Shown in pieces: positions 1-8,512 of a DNA stretch of 64,000 bases. The notes beneath the pieces are model-generated. The model had not been told where the DNA came from. It worked only from the letters and a program-made list of their open reading frames with translations, and searched no databases. How positions within the stretch are numbered: position 1 is the first letter of the stretch; every line of letters begins with the position of its first letter. The DNA is from Planctobacterium sp047947135 (GTDB lineage: Bacteria; Pseudomonadota; Gammaproteobacteria; Enterobacterales; Alteromonadaceae). The position numbers and the translations under genes were made by a program. The DNA lies in contig CP170457.1 of the NCBI GenBank assembly GCA_047947135.1, positions 4,340,001-4,404,000 of the forward strand, written 5' to 3'.

Positions 1-1496
1 CGGGTCAGGACAAGATGTATCTGGTATCTTTCGCCCAGTTACCTGATGCTGCCTCGTTGGAAAGAACCGAGGCGGTGATTCGGGAAATGTCAGATATTGC
101 CCTGAAACACCCTGGGGTTGAGTCAGCAGTGGCGTTTCCAGGACTGAACATCAATGGATTCACCAATAGCTCCAGTAGCGGCATTGTCTTTGTCACCTTG
201 GATAAATTTGAAAACCGAACGTCTTCGGAGCTTTCTGCCAATGCGATTGCGCAATCTCTAAACCAACAATTCGGTGCCATCCACGAGGCGTTTATTGCGA
301 TATTCCCGCCACCACCGGTACAGGGATTGGGGACCATCGGGGGATTCCGTTTGCAAATAGAGGACCGCAACAACCTGGGTTACGAGGAGTTGTACAAAGT
401 GACACAGCAGGTCTTGCGCAAAGCCTGGGGATCACCTGAGTTGACCGGTGTATTCAGCAGTTATCAGGTCAATGTGCCGCAACTCGACGTTAATCTTGAT
501 CGGACCAAAGCAAAAAGTCAGGGAGTCAGCGTCGATGAAGTATTCACTACAATGCAGGCATACCTGGGGTCAATCTATGTGAATGACTTTAACCAGTTTG
601 GACGTACATATCAGGTCAATGTACAGGCGGATGAAACCTTTCGACAGGAGCCTGAACAGATCCGTCAAATCAAAGTCCGCAATAATTATGGCGATATGAT
701 CCCTCTTGGTTCCTTCGTGGATGTTCAACGCAGCGCTGGTCCAGACAGAGTCATGCGCTACAACGGATATACCACAGCCGAAATCAATGGTGCCCCGGCA
801 CCGGGTTATAGCTCAGGCCAGGCTCAGGCAAGAATCAGCGAAATCCTCGAGGAGACTTTGCCCATCGGCATGACCTACGAATGGACTGAGCTGACCTATC
901 AGCAGATTCTGGCAGGTGATACGGCACTCCTGGTGTTTCCGTTGGTGGTACTTCTGGTATTTCTGGTCCTGGCCGCACAATACGAAAGTTTGAGTTTGCC
1001 GCTGGCGATCATTCTTATCGTGCCTATGACGCTGTTATCCGCCATGACTGGCGTGATCATCTCTGGTGGAGATAATAATATATTTACCCAAATTGGTTTT
1101 ATTGTGCTGGTCGGCCTGGCCACCAAGAACGCCATTCTGATCGTCGAATTTGCCAAAGAGCTTGAAGATAAAGGTATGTCGACTCTGCAAGCCATCAAAG
1201 AGGCAGGTCGCCTGCGTTTACGCCCGATTCTGATGACATCGATTGCCTTTATAATGGGTGTTATCCCGATGGTCTTATCTACAGGTGCCGGTGCCGAAAT
1301 GCGGCAGGCAATGGGAATTGCGGTGTTCTCCGGCATGATTGGGGTCACCGTATTCGGTTTGGTGCTTACCCCCGTGTTTTACAAACTGGTCCGTGGCCGA
1401 CAGGCCAAACGCCAATCCACCAGCTCTAATGATGAGAAACCTTTGACTCTGCCCAGTAGCTCTTCTGGTCAAATCAGTCCCGTAGCAGACGCATAG
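1..1496 (+). CDS. RND efflux transporter, inner-membrane pump subunit (3' part, AcrB/MexF-like)
   Basis: About 497 codons of the C-terminal half of a resistance-nodulation-division pump; the reading frame is open to the left edge, so the start lies outside the window. The visible part aligns with AcrB from roughly residue 570: second periplasmic porter and docking region (about residues 1-300), then five membrane segments equivalent to TM8-12. The TM10 motif ATKNAILIVEFAKEL holds the lysine of the proton-relay network (AcrB Lys940), and LRPILMTSIAFIMG is the conserved TM11 signature. Such pumps act as trimers with a periplasmic adaptor and an outer-membrane channel to export drugs or other toxic compounds. 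Substrate cannot be told from this fragment. The C-terminal tail after TM12 is polar and Ser-rich. A strong terminator follows directly. Confidence 0.95.
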   Translation, partial: GQDKMYLVSFAQLPDAASLERTEAVIREMSDIALKHPGVESAVAFPGLNINGFTNSSSSGIVFVTLDKFENRTSSELSANAIAQSLNQQFGAIHEAFIAIFPPPPVQGLGTIGGFRLQIEDRNNLGYEELYKVTQQVLRKAWGSPELTGVFSSYQVNVPQLDVNLDRTKAKSQGVSVDEVFTTMQAYLGSIYVNDFNQFGRTYQVNVQADETFRQEPEQIRQIKVRNNYGDMIPLGSFVDVQRSAGPDRVMRYNGYTTAEINGAPAPGYSSGQAQARISEILEETLPIGMTYEWTELTYQQILAGDTALLVFPLVVLLVFLVLAAQYESLSLPLAIILIVPMTLLSAMTGVIISGGDNNIFTQIGFIVLVGLATKNAILIVEFAKELEDKGMSTLQAIKEAGRLRLRPILMTSIAFIMGVIPMVLSTGAGAEMRQAMGIAVFSGMIGVTVFGLVLTPVFYKLVRGRQAKRQSTSSNDEKPLTLPSSSSGQISPVADA

Positions 1497-1508
1497 CGCG
1501 TCACCTTT

Positions 1509-1569
1509 GGAACCCCTGCTGCCCACAACTCGTGACTCCTCAACCAGGCGGCAGGAGGTTCCTTTTTTT
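1509..1569 (+). terminator. Rho-independent terminator after the RND pump gene
   Basis: Inverted repeat 1509-1523 with 1547-1562 (GGAACC-CCTGC-GCC type stem, one bulge and one wobble) followed by seven T at 1563-1569. It begins 13 bases after the stop codon. Confidence 0.8.
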
Positions 1570-1810
1570 ACGCCGCAATAATTCTTATTCGAAATAGATC
1601 ATTGAGTAACCATGCTGATAAATCGTGGTGTGGAAAAATATGGGTTTCCTGCACCGCAACTGCAATAAGCATATTTGTTAAGATTAACTCCATGTAATCA
1701 TCTGATCATAAGCACACTATCAGCCGTAAAAGATGCGTCATGAATGCGGGAAAGCGATTCCCGCAATAGCGTAAAACGTGTTGAACGTTTAAATCACTCT
1801 GGAGTACTAA
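1570..1810. other. Intergenic leader before azurin
   Basis: No gene seen. It holds a small hairpin, GCGGGAA at 1746-1752 with TTCCCGC at 1758-1764, about 47 bases upstream of the azurin start. A GGAG ribosome-binding site (1800-1803) precedes the ATG at 1811. No clear FNR or other known operator was recognised. Confidence 0.5.
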
Positions 1811-2263
1811 ATGAAACGAGTTTTGGCACTACTAATTATTGGCTTATCATTTTTCAAAACAGCATCTGCCAACAACTGTCAGTTGGATGTGGCAGTTGGT
1901 GATAACCTGTCTTTCAAGCCATCGGCACTGCAGGTTTCTGCATCTGAATGCAGCACCGTCACTGTCAATCTAATCCATCAGGGCAGCATGGCGAAGCAGT
2001 CAATGGGACACAATTGGGTACTAACAACAACTGCTGACGCTCAAAATGTTGCGCAAGCTGGCTGGACAGCAGGCTTAGCAAACCAGTACCTACCCCAGGA
2101 CGATGCCCGAATACTTGCTGCCACAGACATCATTGGTGGTGGTGAATCTACCAGTATCACGTTTGAAACCAGCCAACTGAGTGTCGGCGGCGACTACACG
2201 TTTTTCTGTTCTTTCGTTGGCCATTTTGCCGTCATGAAAGGAAAATTCAGCGTAGTAGACTAA
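1811..2263 (+). CDS. azu: Azurin, periplasmic type I copper protein
   Basis: 150 residues with an N-terminal signal peptide (about 20 residues, likely cleaved after TASA, leaving NNCQLDV at the mature end, as in classical azurins). The copper site is visible: His in SMGHNWVL, then Cys, His and Met in FFCSFVGHFAVMKGKF near the C terminus. Two further Cys (NNCQ and SECS) correspond to the conserved azurin disulphide. Azurins carry electrons in the periplasm, for example to cytochrome c peroxidase or nitrite reductase; the partner cannot be read here, since neighbours are an RND pump and a DUF3545 protein. It is a single-gene unit with its own hairpin terminator. The one difference from the textbook motif is CSFVGH in place of CSFPGH. 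Confidence 0.95.
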   Translation: MKRVLALLIIGLSFFKTASANNCQLDVAVGDNLSFKPSALQVSASECSTVTVNLIHQGSMAKQSMGHNWVLTTTADAQNVAQAGWTAGLANQYLPQDDARILAATDIIGGGESTSITFETSQLSVGGDYTFFCSFVGHFAVMKGKFSVVD

Positions 2264-2283
2264 ACGCGCACCGGCTTGCTTCC

Positions 2284-2310
2284 GATTAGCGCATTTACAG
2301 TGCGCTAATC
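2284..2310 (+). terminator. Hairpin downstream of azurin
   Basis: Perfect 10-bp inverted repeat GATTAGCGCA (2284-2293) and TGCGCTAATC (2301-2310) with a 7-base loop, 20 bases after the azurin stop. The T-rich tail is poor (CTTTCCCC), so termination may be partial. Confidence 0.55.
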
Positions 2311-2499
2311 CTTTCCCCGCAAAGTCCATATCATTACGGAGCTGCGTGGTGAACTTCATCAAACTGCCATCAAGCGTTAACAAAAAGTTAACAAAAATAC
2401 TTTACTTTCGACGCACCTGTGATAAAACAGGATCAAATGCAATGGTTAACACAAGGTTAACTGGTTGTTTTTTAAGCGGTTTGAAGTAAGGAGCGTACT

Positions 2500-2676
2500 G
2501 TGGATAAGTCTAATATGATGAACCATTTGGACCCAGAAACCCAACCTACAAAATCGAAGAAGAAGAAACGCATGTGGCGTGAAATCGAAGCCATAAAAGA
2601 CAAATATAAGCTTCGCAAGGAATTGCAGGACATGGATATGTTCCACGATTATGAATTGAGCAATATCGACTTCTAA
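2500..2676 (+). CDS. DUF3545 family small protein
   Basis: 58 residues starting at a GTG (2500) with AAGGAG at 2488-2493, six bases upstream; an in-frame ATG at 2515 lies too far from that site. The protein is highly charged: a lysine run (KSKKKKRMWREIEAIKDKY) followed by KLRKELQDMDM and an acidic C terminus. This matches what I remember of the DUF3545 family, short proteins of Vibrio and Alteromonadales with a K-rich start and an (R/K)-W-R-E-I-E-A core. Function is unknown. It is monocistronic and followed by a good terminator. Confidence 0.75.
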   Translation: MDKSNMMNHLDPETQPTKSKKKKRMWREIEAIKDKYKLRKELQDMDMFHDYELSNIDF

Positions 2677-2682
2677 CCGCAC

Positions 2683-2710
2683 AAAAGCCCCTGATTAATG
2701 GGGCTTTTTT
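2683..2710 (+). terminator. Rho-independent terminator after the DUF3545 gene
   Basis: AAAAGCCCC (2683-2691) pairs with GGGGCTTTT (2700-2708), followed by more T. Seven bases after the stop codon. Confidence 0.85.
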
Positions 2711-2821
2711 GGTTTTTAGGGGTTATTCCCTTACGTCGATGCTTCCGGCAGATTACAAGACGCTTGAGTCGTCACATCTGTTGGAGGCAGCTTAATCAAC
2801 AATAGCAACCTTAGGTTGCCT

Positions 2822-3484
2822 TTATACCTGCCAGTTGATAGGCGCTTTATCTTGTGCCTTCAAAAGCTGGTTGCAGGTGGAAAAGTGTTTGCTGCCAAAA
2901 AAGCCACGATGCGCTGAAAGAGGTGACGGATGTACTGACGTCAGTACATGGTGTTTATTGCGATCCACAAAGCTGGCTTTTTTCTGAGCGTGACTGCCCC
3001 ACAATAAAAACACAACCCCTTCCAGATGCTGGTTTATTTGCGCAACCACTGCATCAGTAAATCGCTCCCAACCTATCTTGCTATGGGAATGCGCTTGTCC
3101 TTGCTCTACCGTCAACACGGTGTTGAGCAACAACACCCCCTGCTCCGCCCAACGTTGCAGGCAACCATGAGATGGCAGAGTAAAACCAGGAATGTCCTGT
3201 TGTAACTCTTTATAAATATTGACTAAAGAAGGGGGGAATTTTACGCCGGGCAAAACGGAAAAACACAGGCCGTGAGCCTGCCCCGGACCGTGATATGGGT
3301 CCTGTCCCAGAATGACCACTTTGATGTCAGAAAATTCAGTCAACTTGAATGCGTTAAAGACATCGGCAGCAGGTGGATAAACCACCTTCCCGGCATTCCG
3401 CTGCTGCTTAACGTACTCTAAAATATCCTGAAAGTAGTCACTTTGCTTTTCCTGTGTGAGCACATCGCTCCAAAGCAGACTCAT
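2822..3484 (-). CDS. ung: Uracil-DNA glycosylase
   Basis: 220 residues, family 1 uracil-DNA glycosylase, which removes uracil from DNA in base excision repair. The water-activating loop GQDPYHG is at residues 60-66 with the catalytic Asp at 62, and the C-terminal HPSPLSAHRGFFG holds the catalytic His and the DNA-intercalation loop. Length fits the family (E. coli 229). The ATG overlaps the thrC stop codon (ATGA at 3481-3484), so it is probably translated from the thr operon transcript by coupling. A small hairpin (GCAACC/GGTTGC, 2805-2819) lies just after the stop. Confidence 0.97.
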   Translation of the reverse strand: MSLLWSDVLTQEKQSDYFQDILEYVKQQRNAGKVVYPPAADVFNAFKLTEFSDIKVVILGQDPYHGPGQAHGLCFSVLPGVKFPPSLVNIYKELQQDIPGFTLPSHGCLQRWAEQGVLLLNTVLTVEQGQAHSHSKIGWERFTDAVVAQINQHLEGVVFLLWGSHAQKKASFVDRNKHHVLTSVHPSPLSAHRGFFGSKHFSTCNQLLKAQDKAPINWQV

Positions 3485-4773
3485 GAGCCAAGCGTGGCAA
3501 ACAAATGTTGTTTCAGGGATTCATAGCGGGCATCCAAATCCACTGCAAAACTCTCTTTGCCGGCGCAATTGACAAGCGCTTCAGGCAGGCTTATCGGCTG
3601 CCCTAAGACATTCTCAACGGTATCACGGAACTTGGCAGGATGTGCCGTTCCCAAAAAGATCCCGACTTCATCTTCCTGCAGGTCGCGTTTCAAGGACTTG
3701 TAAGCAATAGCCGCATGCGGCTCTGATACATAACCATCCGCCAGTAACTGACGCATCGCCAATTGAGTATATTCTTCGTCTATGGCTTCGGTGCTTAAGA
3801 TGCTCTTATCCAAGTAACCATGTTCAAATAATGCCTCGATGCGCGGCCAGTTATTCGGTTGACTGACATCCATTGCATTGGACATTGTGGCAACGGTTGG
3901 TTTCGGTTGCCACTCACCTGAACGCCAGTAGCGTGGCACTGTGTCATTGGCATTCGTTGAGGCGATAAAACGTTTGATAGGTAAACCCAGCGTTTTCGCA
4001 ATCATGCCCGCCGTCAAATTGCCAAAATTGCCACTAGGAACTGAAAACACAACCTGATCACGTTTATCAGCAGGAATTTGAGATACCGCTTCAAAATAGT
4101 AACAAACCTGAGCCAATAAACGACTGATGTTAATTGAGTTAGCTGAATTCAGATGCAATCCTTCTCGCACTTCAGGATCATCAAATGATTCTTTCACCAG
4201 ATGCTGACAGGCATCAAAATCCCCTTCCACAGCAACCGTGTGAATATTGTCACCCAGTGTGGTAAACAGCTTCTCCTGCAAAGGTGATATTTTTCCCTTA
4301 GGGAATAAAATCACAACATTGATATTTTCGATACCGTGAAAAGCGTGAGCGACTGCTGCGCCCGTATCACCAGAGGTGGCGGTCAAAATGGTGATAGGTG
4401 CCTTGGCTTCTTTATTAAGCTGCGACAGGCACTGGGCCATAAAGCGCGCCCCGAAATCTTTAAATGCCAGTGTCGGACCATGAAAAAGCTCCAGACAATG
4501 GACATTGTCCTTCACTGGCGCTAGCGGTGCAGGAAAATTAAACGCCTCGGAAACCATAGTCTGCACCGTCGCTTTATCAAAATCATCACCAATAAGATGA
4601 CTGATAATAGCGGCACTGCGTTCTGCCAGAGGCTTCTCTAATAATGCCTCAATATCGTCAATCTTGGTGAGCTGCTGAGGAAAATAGAGCCCACGCTGCT
4701 TGCCCAATCCGCGCTTTACAGCTTCACAAAAATTGACGGTATCAGTGTGATCTTTTAGATTAAATAATTGCAC
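3481..4773 (-). CDS. thrC: Threonine synthase
   Basis: 430 residues; converts O-phosphohomoserine to threonine with pyridoxal phosphate, the last step of the pathway. The PLP lysine sits in HGPTLAFKDFGARF, and SGDTGAAVAHAF and SVPSGNFGNLTAG are the phosphate-binding stretches of the family. It starts with GTG at 4773 immediately after the thrB TAA (4774-4776), so translation is coupled. Third structural gene of thrABC, followed by the overlapping ung. Confidence 0.97.
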   Translation of the reverse strand: MQLFNLKDHTDTVNFCEAVKRGLGKQRGLYFPQQLTKIDDIEALLEKPLAERSAAIISHLIGDDFDKATVQTMVSEAFNFPAPLAPVKDNVHCLELFHGPTLAFKDFGARFMAQCLSQLNKEAKAPITILTATSGDTGAAVAHAFHGIENINVVILFPKGKISPLQEKLFTTLGDNIHTVAVEGDFDACQHLVKESFDDPEVREGLHLNSANSINISRLLAQVCYYFEAVSQIPADKRDQVVFSVPSGNFGNLTAGMIAKTLGLPIKRFIASTNANDTVPRYWRSGEWQPKPTVATMSNAMDVSQPNNWPRIEALFEHGYLDKSILSTEAIDEEYTQLAMRQLLADGYVSEPHAAIAYKSLKRDLQEDEVGIFLGTAHPAKFRDTVENVLGQPISLPEALVNCAGKESFAVDLDARYESLKQHLFATLGS

Positions 4774-5724
4774 TTACGTTTCCTCAATAACCGTTGAGCC
4801 TTCAGAGCTCAACTTACATACATGGCTAAAGCCATCCTGATTTTGGATATAATGTTCACTTAGCCAGCCACTTATCTGTTGCGCTGAAGATTCATCCGGA
4901 CAAACAGCAAAAACAGTGGGACCAGAGCCGGAAATACCAAACGCTTTAGCCCCATGTTGCAAGGCAAAGTCTCTGGACTGATCAAAGTGGGGTAGCAATG
5001 ATTTACGATAGGGTTCAGCAATCACATCCTGGATCATCGCTGCCGCGGCGTCAGCGTCGTTACGATGCAACGCGTCCACGAACACCGCTAACTGACGACC
5101 AAAAGACAATACGGTGGCCATATCAAACTGTTTCGGCAGAATTTCCCTTGCAGCCGCGGTTGAAACGCTGATGCCAGAGTAACAAACCACCCAGAACCAA
5201 TCTTCTATCACCGGTAATCGAGTGGCTATTCTTTCACCTTGCAGTACCATCAAGGTCAGACCGCCAAGAAAACAAGGGGCGACATTGTCATAGTGCACGC
5301 TGCCGCTTATCTGACCTTCGAGTTCGCCCATCATCAACAATAATTCGTCGTCTGAGAAAAGTGAACCATAATGCACATTCAAACCGTGCAAAGCGGCAAC
5401 AACGGAACTCGCACTAGAGCCTAATCCACTGCCAATAGGCAAGTTTTTATTGAGCACCAGCGCAGCGTGTGTTGCCTGTACATTTCGCTTTGCTAATTGC
5501 TCATGAAAATAGTGGTAACACCGGGTGACGATATTGGTATCGCTATCTGCGGGTAGCTTGTGAGCAAATGGACCTGCTACAGATAAATTGAATGCCTCTG
5601 ATGTGCTGAGCTCTACGGTGTCTCCTAGAGGACTACCATCCACAGGGGCCAATGCGGCTCCCAGTACATCAAAACCTAAACTGACATTGCCTATAGATGC
5701 CGGGGCATAGGCTTTATGCTTCAT
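4774..5724 (-). CDS. thrB: Homoserine kinase
   Basis: 316 residues of the GHMP kinase family; phosphorylates homoserine with ATP. The ATP loop PIGSGLGSSASSVVAAL lies around residues 92-108, and the C-terminal GHMP motif KAFGISGSGPTVFAVC is present. Length fits E. coli ThrB (310). The gap to thrA is 97 bases, unlike the near-contiguous arrangement in enterics, and contains an inverted repeat (CACAGTT 5769-5775 with AACTGTG 5796-5802). Confidence 0.97.
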   Translation of the reverse strand: MKHKAYAPASIGNVSLGFDVLGAALAPVDGSPLGDTVELSTSEAFNLSVAGPFAHKLPADSDTNIVTRCYHYFHEQLAKRNVQATHAALVLNKNLPIGSGLGSSASSVVAALHGLNVHYGSLFSDDELLLMMGELEGQISGSVHYDNVAPCFLGGLTLMVLQGERIATRLPVIEDWFWVVCYSGISVSTAAAREILPKQFDMATVLSFGRQLAVFVDALHRNDADAAAAMIQDVIAEPYRKSLLPHFDQSRDFALQHGAKAFGISGSGPTVFAVCPDESSAQQISGWLSEHYIQNQDGFSHVCKLSSEGSTVIEET

Positions 5725-5821
5725 CCCAATGCTTTCCTGAATCTTTTAAAAAAGGGTCATAAGGCTACCACAGTTGACCGTGATTTCCACTGTCGAACTG
5801 TGATTGCTTATACCATATTGT

Positions 5822-8284
5822 TTAGTGCAGATTTGCCCAAGGCATAGTACGCAGAACATCCGCAAAAACACCTGCTGCAGTTACCGCAGCCCCAGCACCA
5901 TAACCCCGAATGACAAAGGGTTTGGGTTGGTAATAATGGCTGTGAATAGCCAGCGCGTTTTCACCGTCTTTAATGCCGTACAGCGGATGCTGATCATCCA
6001 CTTCAATAATATTTACTGAGCACTTGCGTTTATGGATGGTGCCGACGTAGCGAAGCACTTTGCCATCAGCCTTGGCCGTTTCGATTCTGTCTCTAAAACT
6101 GTCATCAATGCTCTCAATACGTGTCATAAATTCATCAACACTGCCACTGCTATCAAAATGAGTGGGCAGCACCGACTCAATAGCAATGTCTGACAACTCC
6201 ATTTCCAGGCCCGCTTCACGTGCCATAATCAGTAACTTGCGAGCGACATCCATACCGCTTAAATCATCACGGGGATCTGGCTCAGTAAAGCCATTTTCAC
6301 GGGCAATACTGGTTGCTTCCGACAGGCTTAAACCCTCATCGAGCTTGCCAAAAATAAAGGACAAAGATCCGGAAAGAATTCCTTCAAACTGTACCAGTTC
6401 ATCCCCTGCATAAATCAGATTCTGTAGATTATCAATCACTGGCAACCCGGCACCTACTGTGGTTTCATACAAAAATTGTCGATTATTTTCCTGAGCCACT
6501 TCTCTGAGCTTGTGATAGAAGTCCATGTCAGAAGTATTGGCCTTTTTATTGGGCGTAACGACATGAAAGCCAGCTTCCATAAAGTCAATATACTGGTGGG
6601 CAATATCATCGCTGGTTGTACAATCGATAATGACCGGGTTAACCAAACTGTGTTCGTGGGTAAAACTCTGCAATGAATCCACGGTCAACTCGTCATTTGC
6701 GTCAGACAACCTGCCACGCCAATCAGCGTTAAGATCGACTCCCATGGGGTCCAACAACACGGCTTTACTGTTGGCTATACCAAACACTTTGAGACTGATA
6801 TTACGCTCCAGCAGCGCCTGTTGCTGACGGCCAATTTGATCTAATAACTCTGCACCAACAGTACCGCAACCAACTAAAAAGGCATCGATTGTATGACTGT
6901 TAGAGAAAAAATTCTGGTGGATGACTTTCACCGCTTTTTTCGCTTTGCGACCCTCAATCACCGTTGAAATAGAACGCTCTGAAGAGCCCTGTGCAATGGC
7001 AACATTATTCACCCGCGCCTGAGCAAGGGCACTAAAGAATTTGGCCGCAAGGCCTTTAGAATGACGCATACCGTCTCCAACCAAGGTCACGATCGCCAGA
7101 TTTTCTTTCGTTTGAATGGGTTCCAACAAATGGTTATCTATTTCCAGGGCGAAAGCATCTTCCAGAACATTTCTGGCGCGATCCTGATCTTTGCCAGAAA
7201 TACAAAAACTGATGCTGTATTCCGAAGAAGACTGGGTAATCAAACTGATAGAGATATTCGCATTGGAAATAACTTCAAAGACTCTTGCTGCCATACCGAC
7301 CATGCCCTTCATACCCGGACCAGAGATATTGAACATGCTCATATTTTCCAGCAATGAGATGCCTTTAACTTTGACCCACTTTTCGCTTGGCTCATGACCA
7401 ATTAACGTACCGGGAGCACTTGGATTGAGGGTATTACGGATTAAACAAGGGATTGAGTACTGAGCGATTGGACCGATCGTCTTTGGATGTAGCACCTTTG
7501 CGCCGAAGTAAGATAACTCCATTGCTTCCTGATAAGTGAGCTTGTCCAACAAAACGGCCCCATCAACCTGACGAGGATCGGCGTTATAAACACCATCCAC
7601 ATCTGTCCAGATTTCACAGCACTCGGCATTCAGACAGGCTGCCAGGATAGCCGCCGAATAATCCGAACCATTGCGCCCTAACGTGACTTTCTCACCTTCT
7701 TCATTGGCAGCAACAAAGCCGGGCATGATCAACAGGCAATCGTCACGAAATTTCAAATCAGCGAAACGGGCACGGCTGGCGCTGAGGTCGGCAATTGAAT
7801 CTAATATATCGCCTTCAGCAACGACATACTCAACAGGGTCAATGATTTGATTGTGAATACCCACGGCACTTAATATCTGGCTAAATATATTGACGCTGAC
7901 ATATTCACCTAAGCTCAAAATTTTGGCAGTAATGATATCGGGGCTGGTTTTCAGCAGGCTGATGCCTTGCAGATGTTCGGTCAGTGCGGAGAGCTTGTCA
8001 CTAATCAATTCTGAAAGCGTTTGATAATCAAAGTCGCTTAGTTGCCCATCTAAATCCTGTGCGATTCCTTGCAGGGTATGCTTCAATTTGCTCAACAGCG
8101 GCTCATAATCTTCACCCAGTGCAGCCTGCTCACACAATGATGCCAGCGCATTGGTGACACCTTTCGGTGCGGATAGCACCACCGCGGCGCCATTTTCTTC
8201 ATGCGTTTTGACACTGATCTCTTTGACACTCAAATAGCGTTCGGCATCTGCCAGAGAAGACCCACCAAATTTCAAAACTTTCAT
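5822..8284 (-). CDS. thrA: Bifunctional aspartokinase I / homoserine dehydrogenase I
   Basis: 820 residues, the same length as E. coli ThrA. The N-terminal kinase starts with MKVLKFGGSSLADAERYL and has the TLGRNGSDYSAAILA and EIWTDVDGVYNADPR motifs. A central pair of ACT domains (about residues 315-460) serves threonine inhibition. The C-terminal NAD(P) dehydrogenase begins near DAFLVGCGTVGAELL and includes the VTPNKKAN and GSLSFIFG stretches. The start was set at the ATG at 8284 (GGGGAG eight bases upstream) instead of an upstream in-frame codon at 8317. It catalyses the first and third steps from aspartate to homoserine, which feeds threonine, isoleucine and methionine. It is controlled by the leader and operator upstream. 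Confidence 0.97.
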   Translation of the reverse strand: MKVLKFGGSSLADAERYLSVKEISVKTHEENGAAVVLSAPKGVTNALASLCEQAALGEDYEPLLSKLKHTLQGIAQDLDGQLSDFDYQTLSELISDKLSALTEHLQGISLLKTSPDIITAKILSLGEYVSVNIFSQILSAVGIHNQIIDPVEYVVAEGDILDSIADLSASRARFADLKFRDDCLLIMPGFVAANEEGEKVTLGRNGSDYSAAILAACLNAECCEIWTDVDGVYNADPRQVDGAVLLDKLTYQEAMELSYFGAKVLHPKTIGPIAQYSIPCLIRNTLNPSAPGTLIGHEPSEKWVKVKGISLLENMSMFNISGPGMKGMVGMAARVFEVISNANISISLITQSSSEYSISFCISGKDQDRARNVLEDAFALEIDNHLLEPIQTKENLAIVTLVGDGMRHSKGLAAKFFSALAQARVNNVAIAQGSSERSISTVIEGRKAKKAVKVIHQNFFSNSHTIDAFLVGCGTVGAELLDQIGRQQQALLERNISLKVFGIANSKAVLLDPMGVDLNADWRGRLSDANDELTVDSLQSFTHEHSLVNPVIIDCTTSDDIAHQYIDFMEAGFHVVTPNKKANTSDMDFYHKLREVAQENNRQFLYETTVGAGLPVIDNLQNLIYAGDELVQFEGILSGSLSFIFGKLDEGLSLSEATSIARENGFTEPDPRDDLSGMDVARKLLIMAREAGLEMELSDIAIESVLPTHFDSSGSVDEFMTRIESIDDSFRDRIETAKADGKVLRYVGTIHKRKCSVNIIEVDDQHPLYGIKDGENALAIHSHYYQPKPFVIRGYGAGAAVTAAGVFADVLRTMPWANLH

Positions 8285-8352
8285 TGACCGTACTCCCCGT
8301 TTACGGTGATAACTCACACAACAATAACGACAAAAACATATTTTGTGGATAT

Positions 8353-8391
8353 AAAAAAAAAGCCCGTTTCCTTGTCAGGTCACGGGCTTTT
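8353..8391 (-). terminator. thr operon attenuator (terminator and alternative antiterminator)
   Basis: On the minus strand AAAAGCCCGT pairs with ACGGGCTTTT, followed by a run of U (plus-strand A run from 8353). It lies between the leader peptide stop and thrA. A competing pairing exists: GGTCAC inside the leader peptide's last codons (plus 8417-8422) is complementary to GTGACC (plus 8378-8383), which overlaps the terminator's 5' arm (8 of 9 bases over the extended match). This is the expected switch of transcription attenuation: ribosome position on the leader decides which helix forms. Confidence 0.85.
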
Positions 8392-8409
8392 GTGAATTTC
8401 TTCTACGCA

Positions 8410-8478
8410 CTAGCCAGTGACCGCCTCCGAGAAGGTGGTAATCATCATCATAATAATGGTGTGCATTGTGCTGTTCAT
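8410..8478 (-). CDS. thrL: thr operon leader peptide with Thr, Ile and Met codons
   Basis: 22-residue ORF ending 19 bases before the attenuator hairpin. Residues 4-15 read T-M-H-T-I-I-M-M-M-I-T-T; the full peptide has five Thr, three Ile and five Met. E. coli ThrL has Thr and Ile codons only. Here three adjacent Met codons sit in the middle of the control stretch. Its 3' end encodes the antiterminator strand. Only a weak ribosome-binding site is seen. Confidence 0.8.
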   Translation of the reverse strand: MNSTMHTIIMMMITTFSEAVTG

Positions 8479-8488
8479 GACTTCATTT

Positions 8489-8512
8489 GAACGTATAGAC
8501 GTCTAAATGTCA
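8489..8512 (-). promoter_or_regulatory. Three tandem MetJ-box-like octamers over the thr promoter
   Basis: On the minus strand TGACATTT-AGACGTCT-ATACGTTC: the middle octamer (8497-8504) equals the MetJ consensus AGACGTCT, and each flanking octamer matches 5 of 8. They are contiguous, as MetJ boxes must be. Possible promoter elements overlap: TTGCGT-17-TATACG (TATACG at 8492-8497), or TTGACA (8508-8513) with a poor -10. Either way the boxes cover the core promoter just upstream of the leader peptide. MetJ itself is not encoded in the window. Confidence 0.65.

Noticed and set aside
899..1348. Antisense ORF of 149 codons over the RND gene
   Set aside because: It lies fully inside the strongly conserved RND frame and resembles no protein.
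8284..8317. Longer thrA start at 8317
   Set aside because: MKVLKFGGSS at 8284 is the universal aspartokinase start and has the ribosome-binding site.
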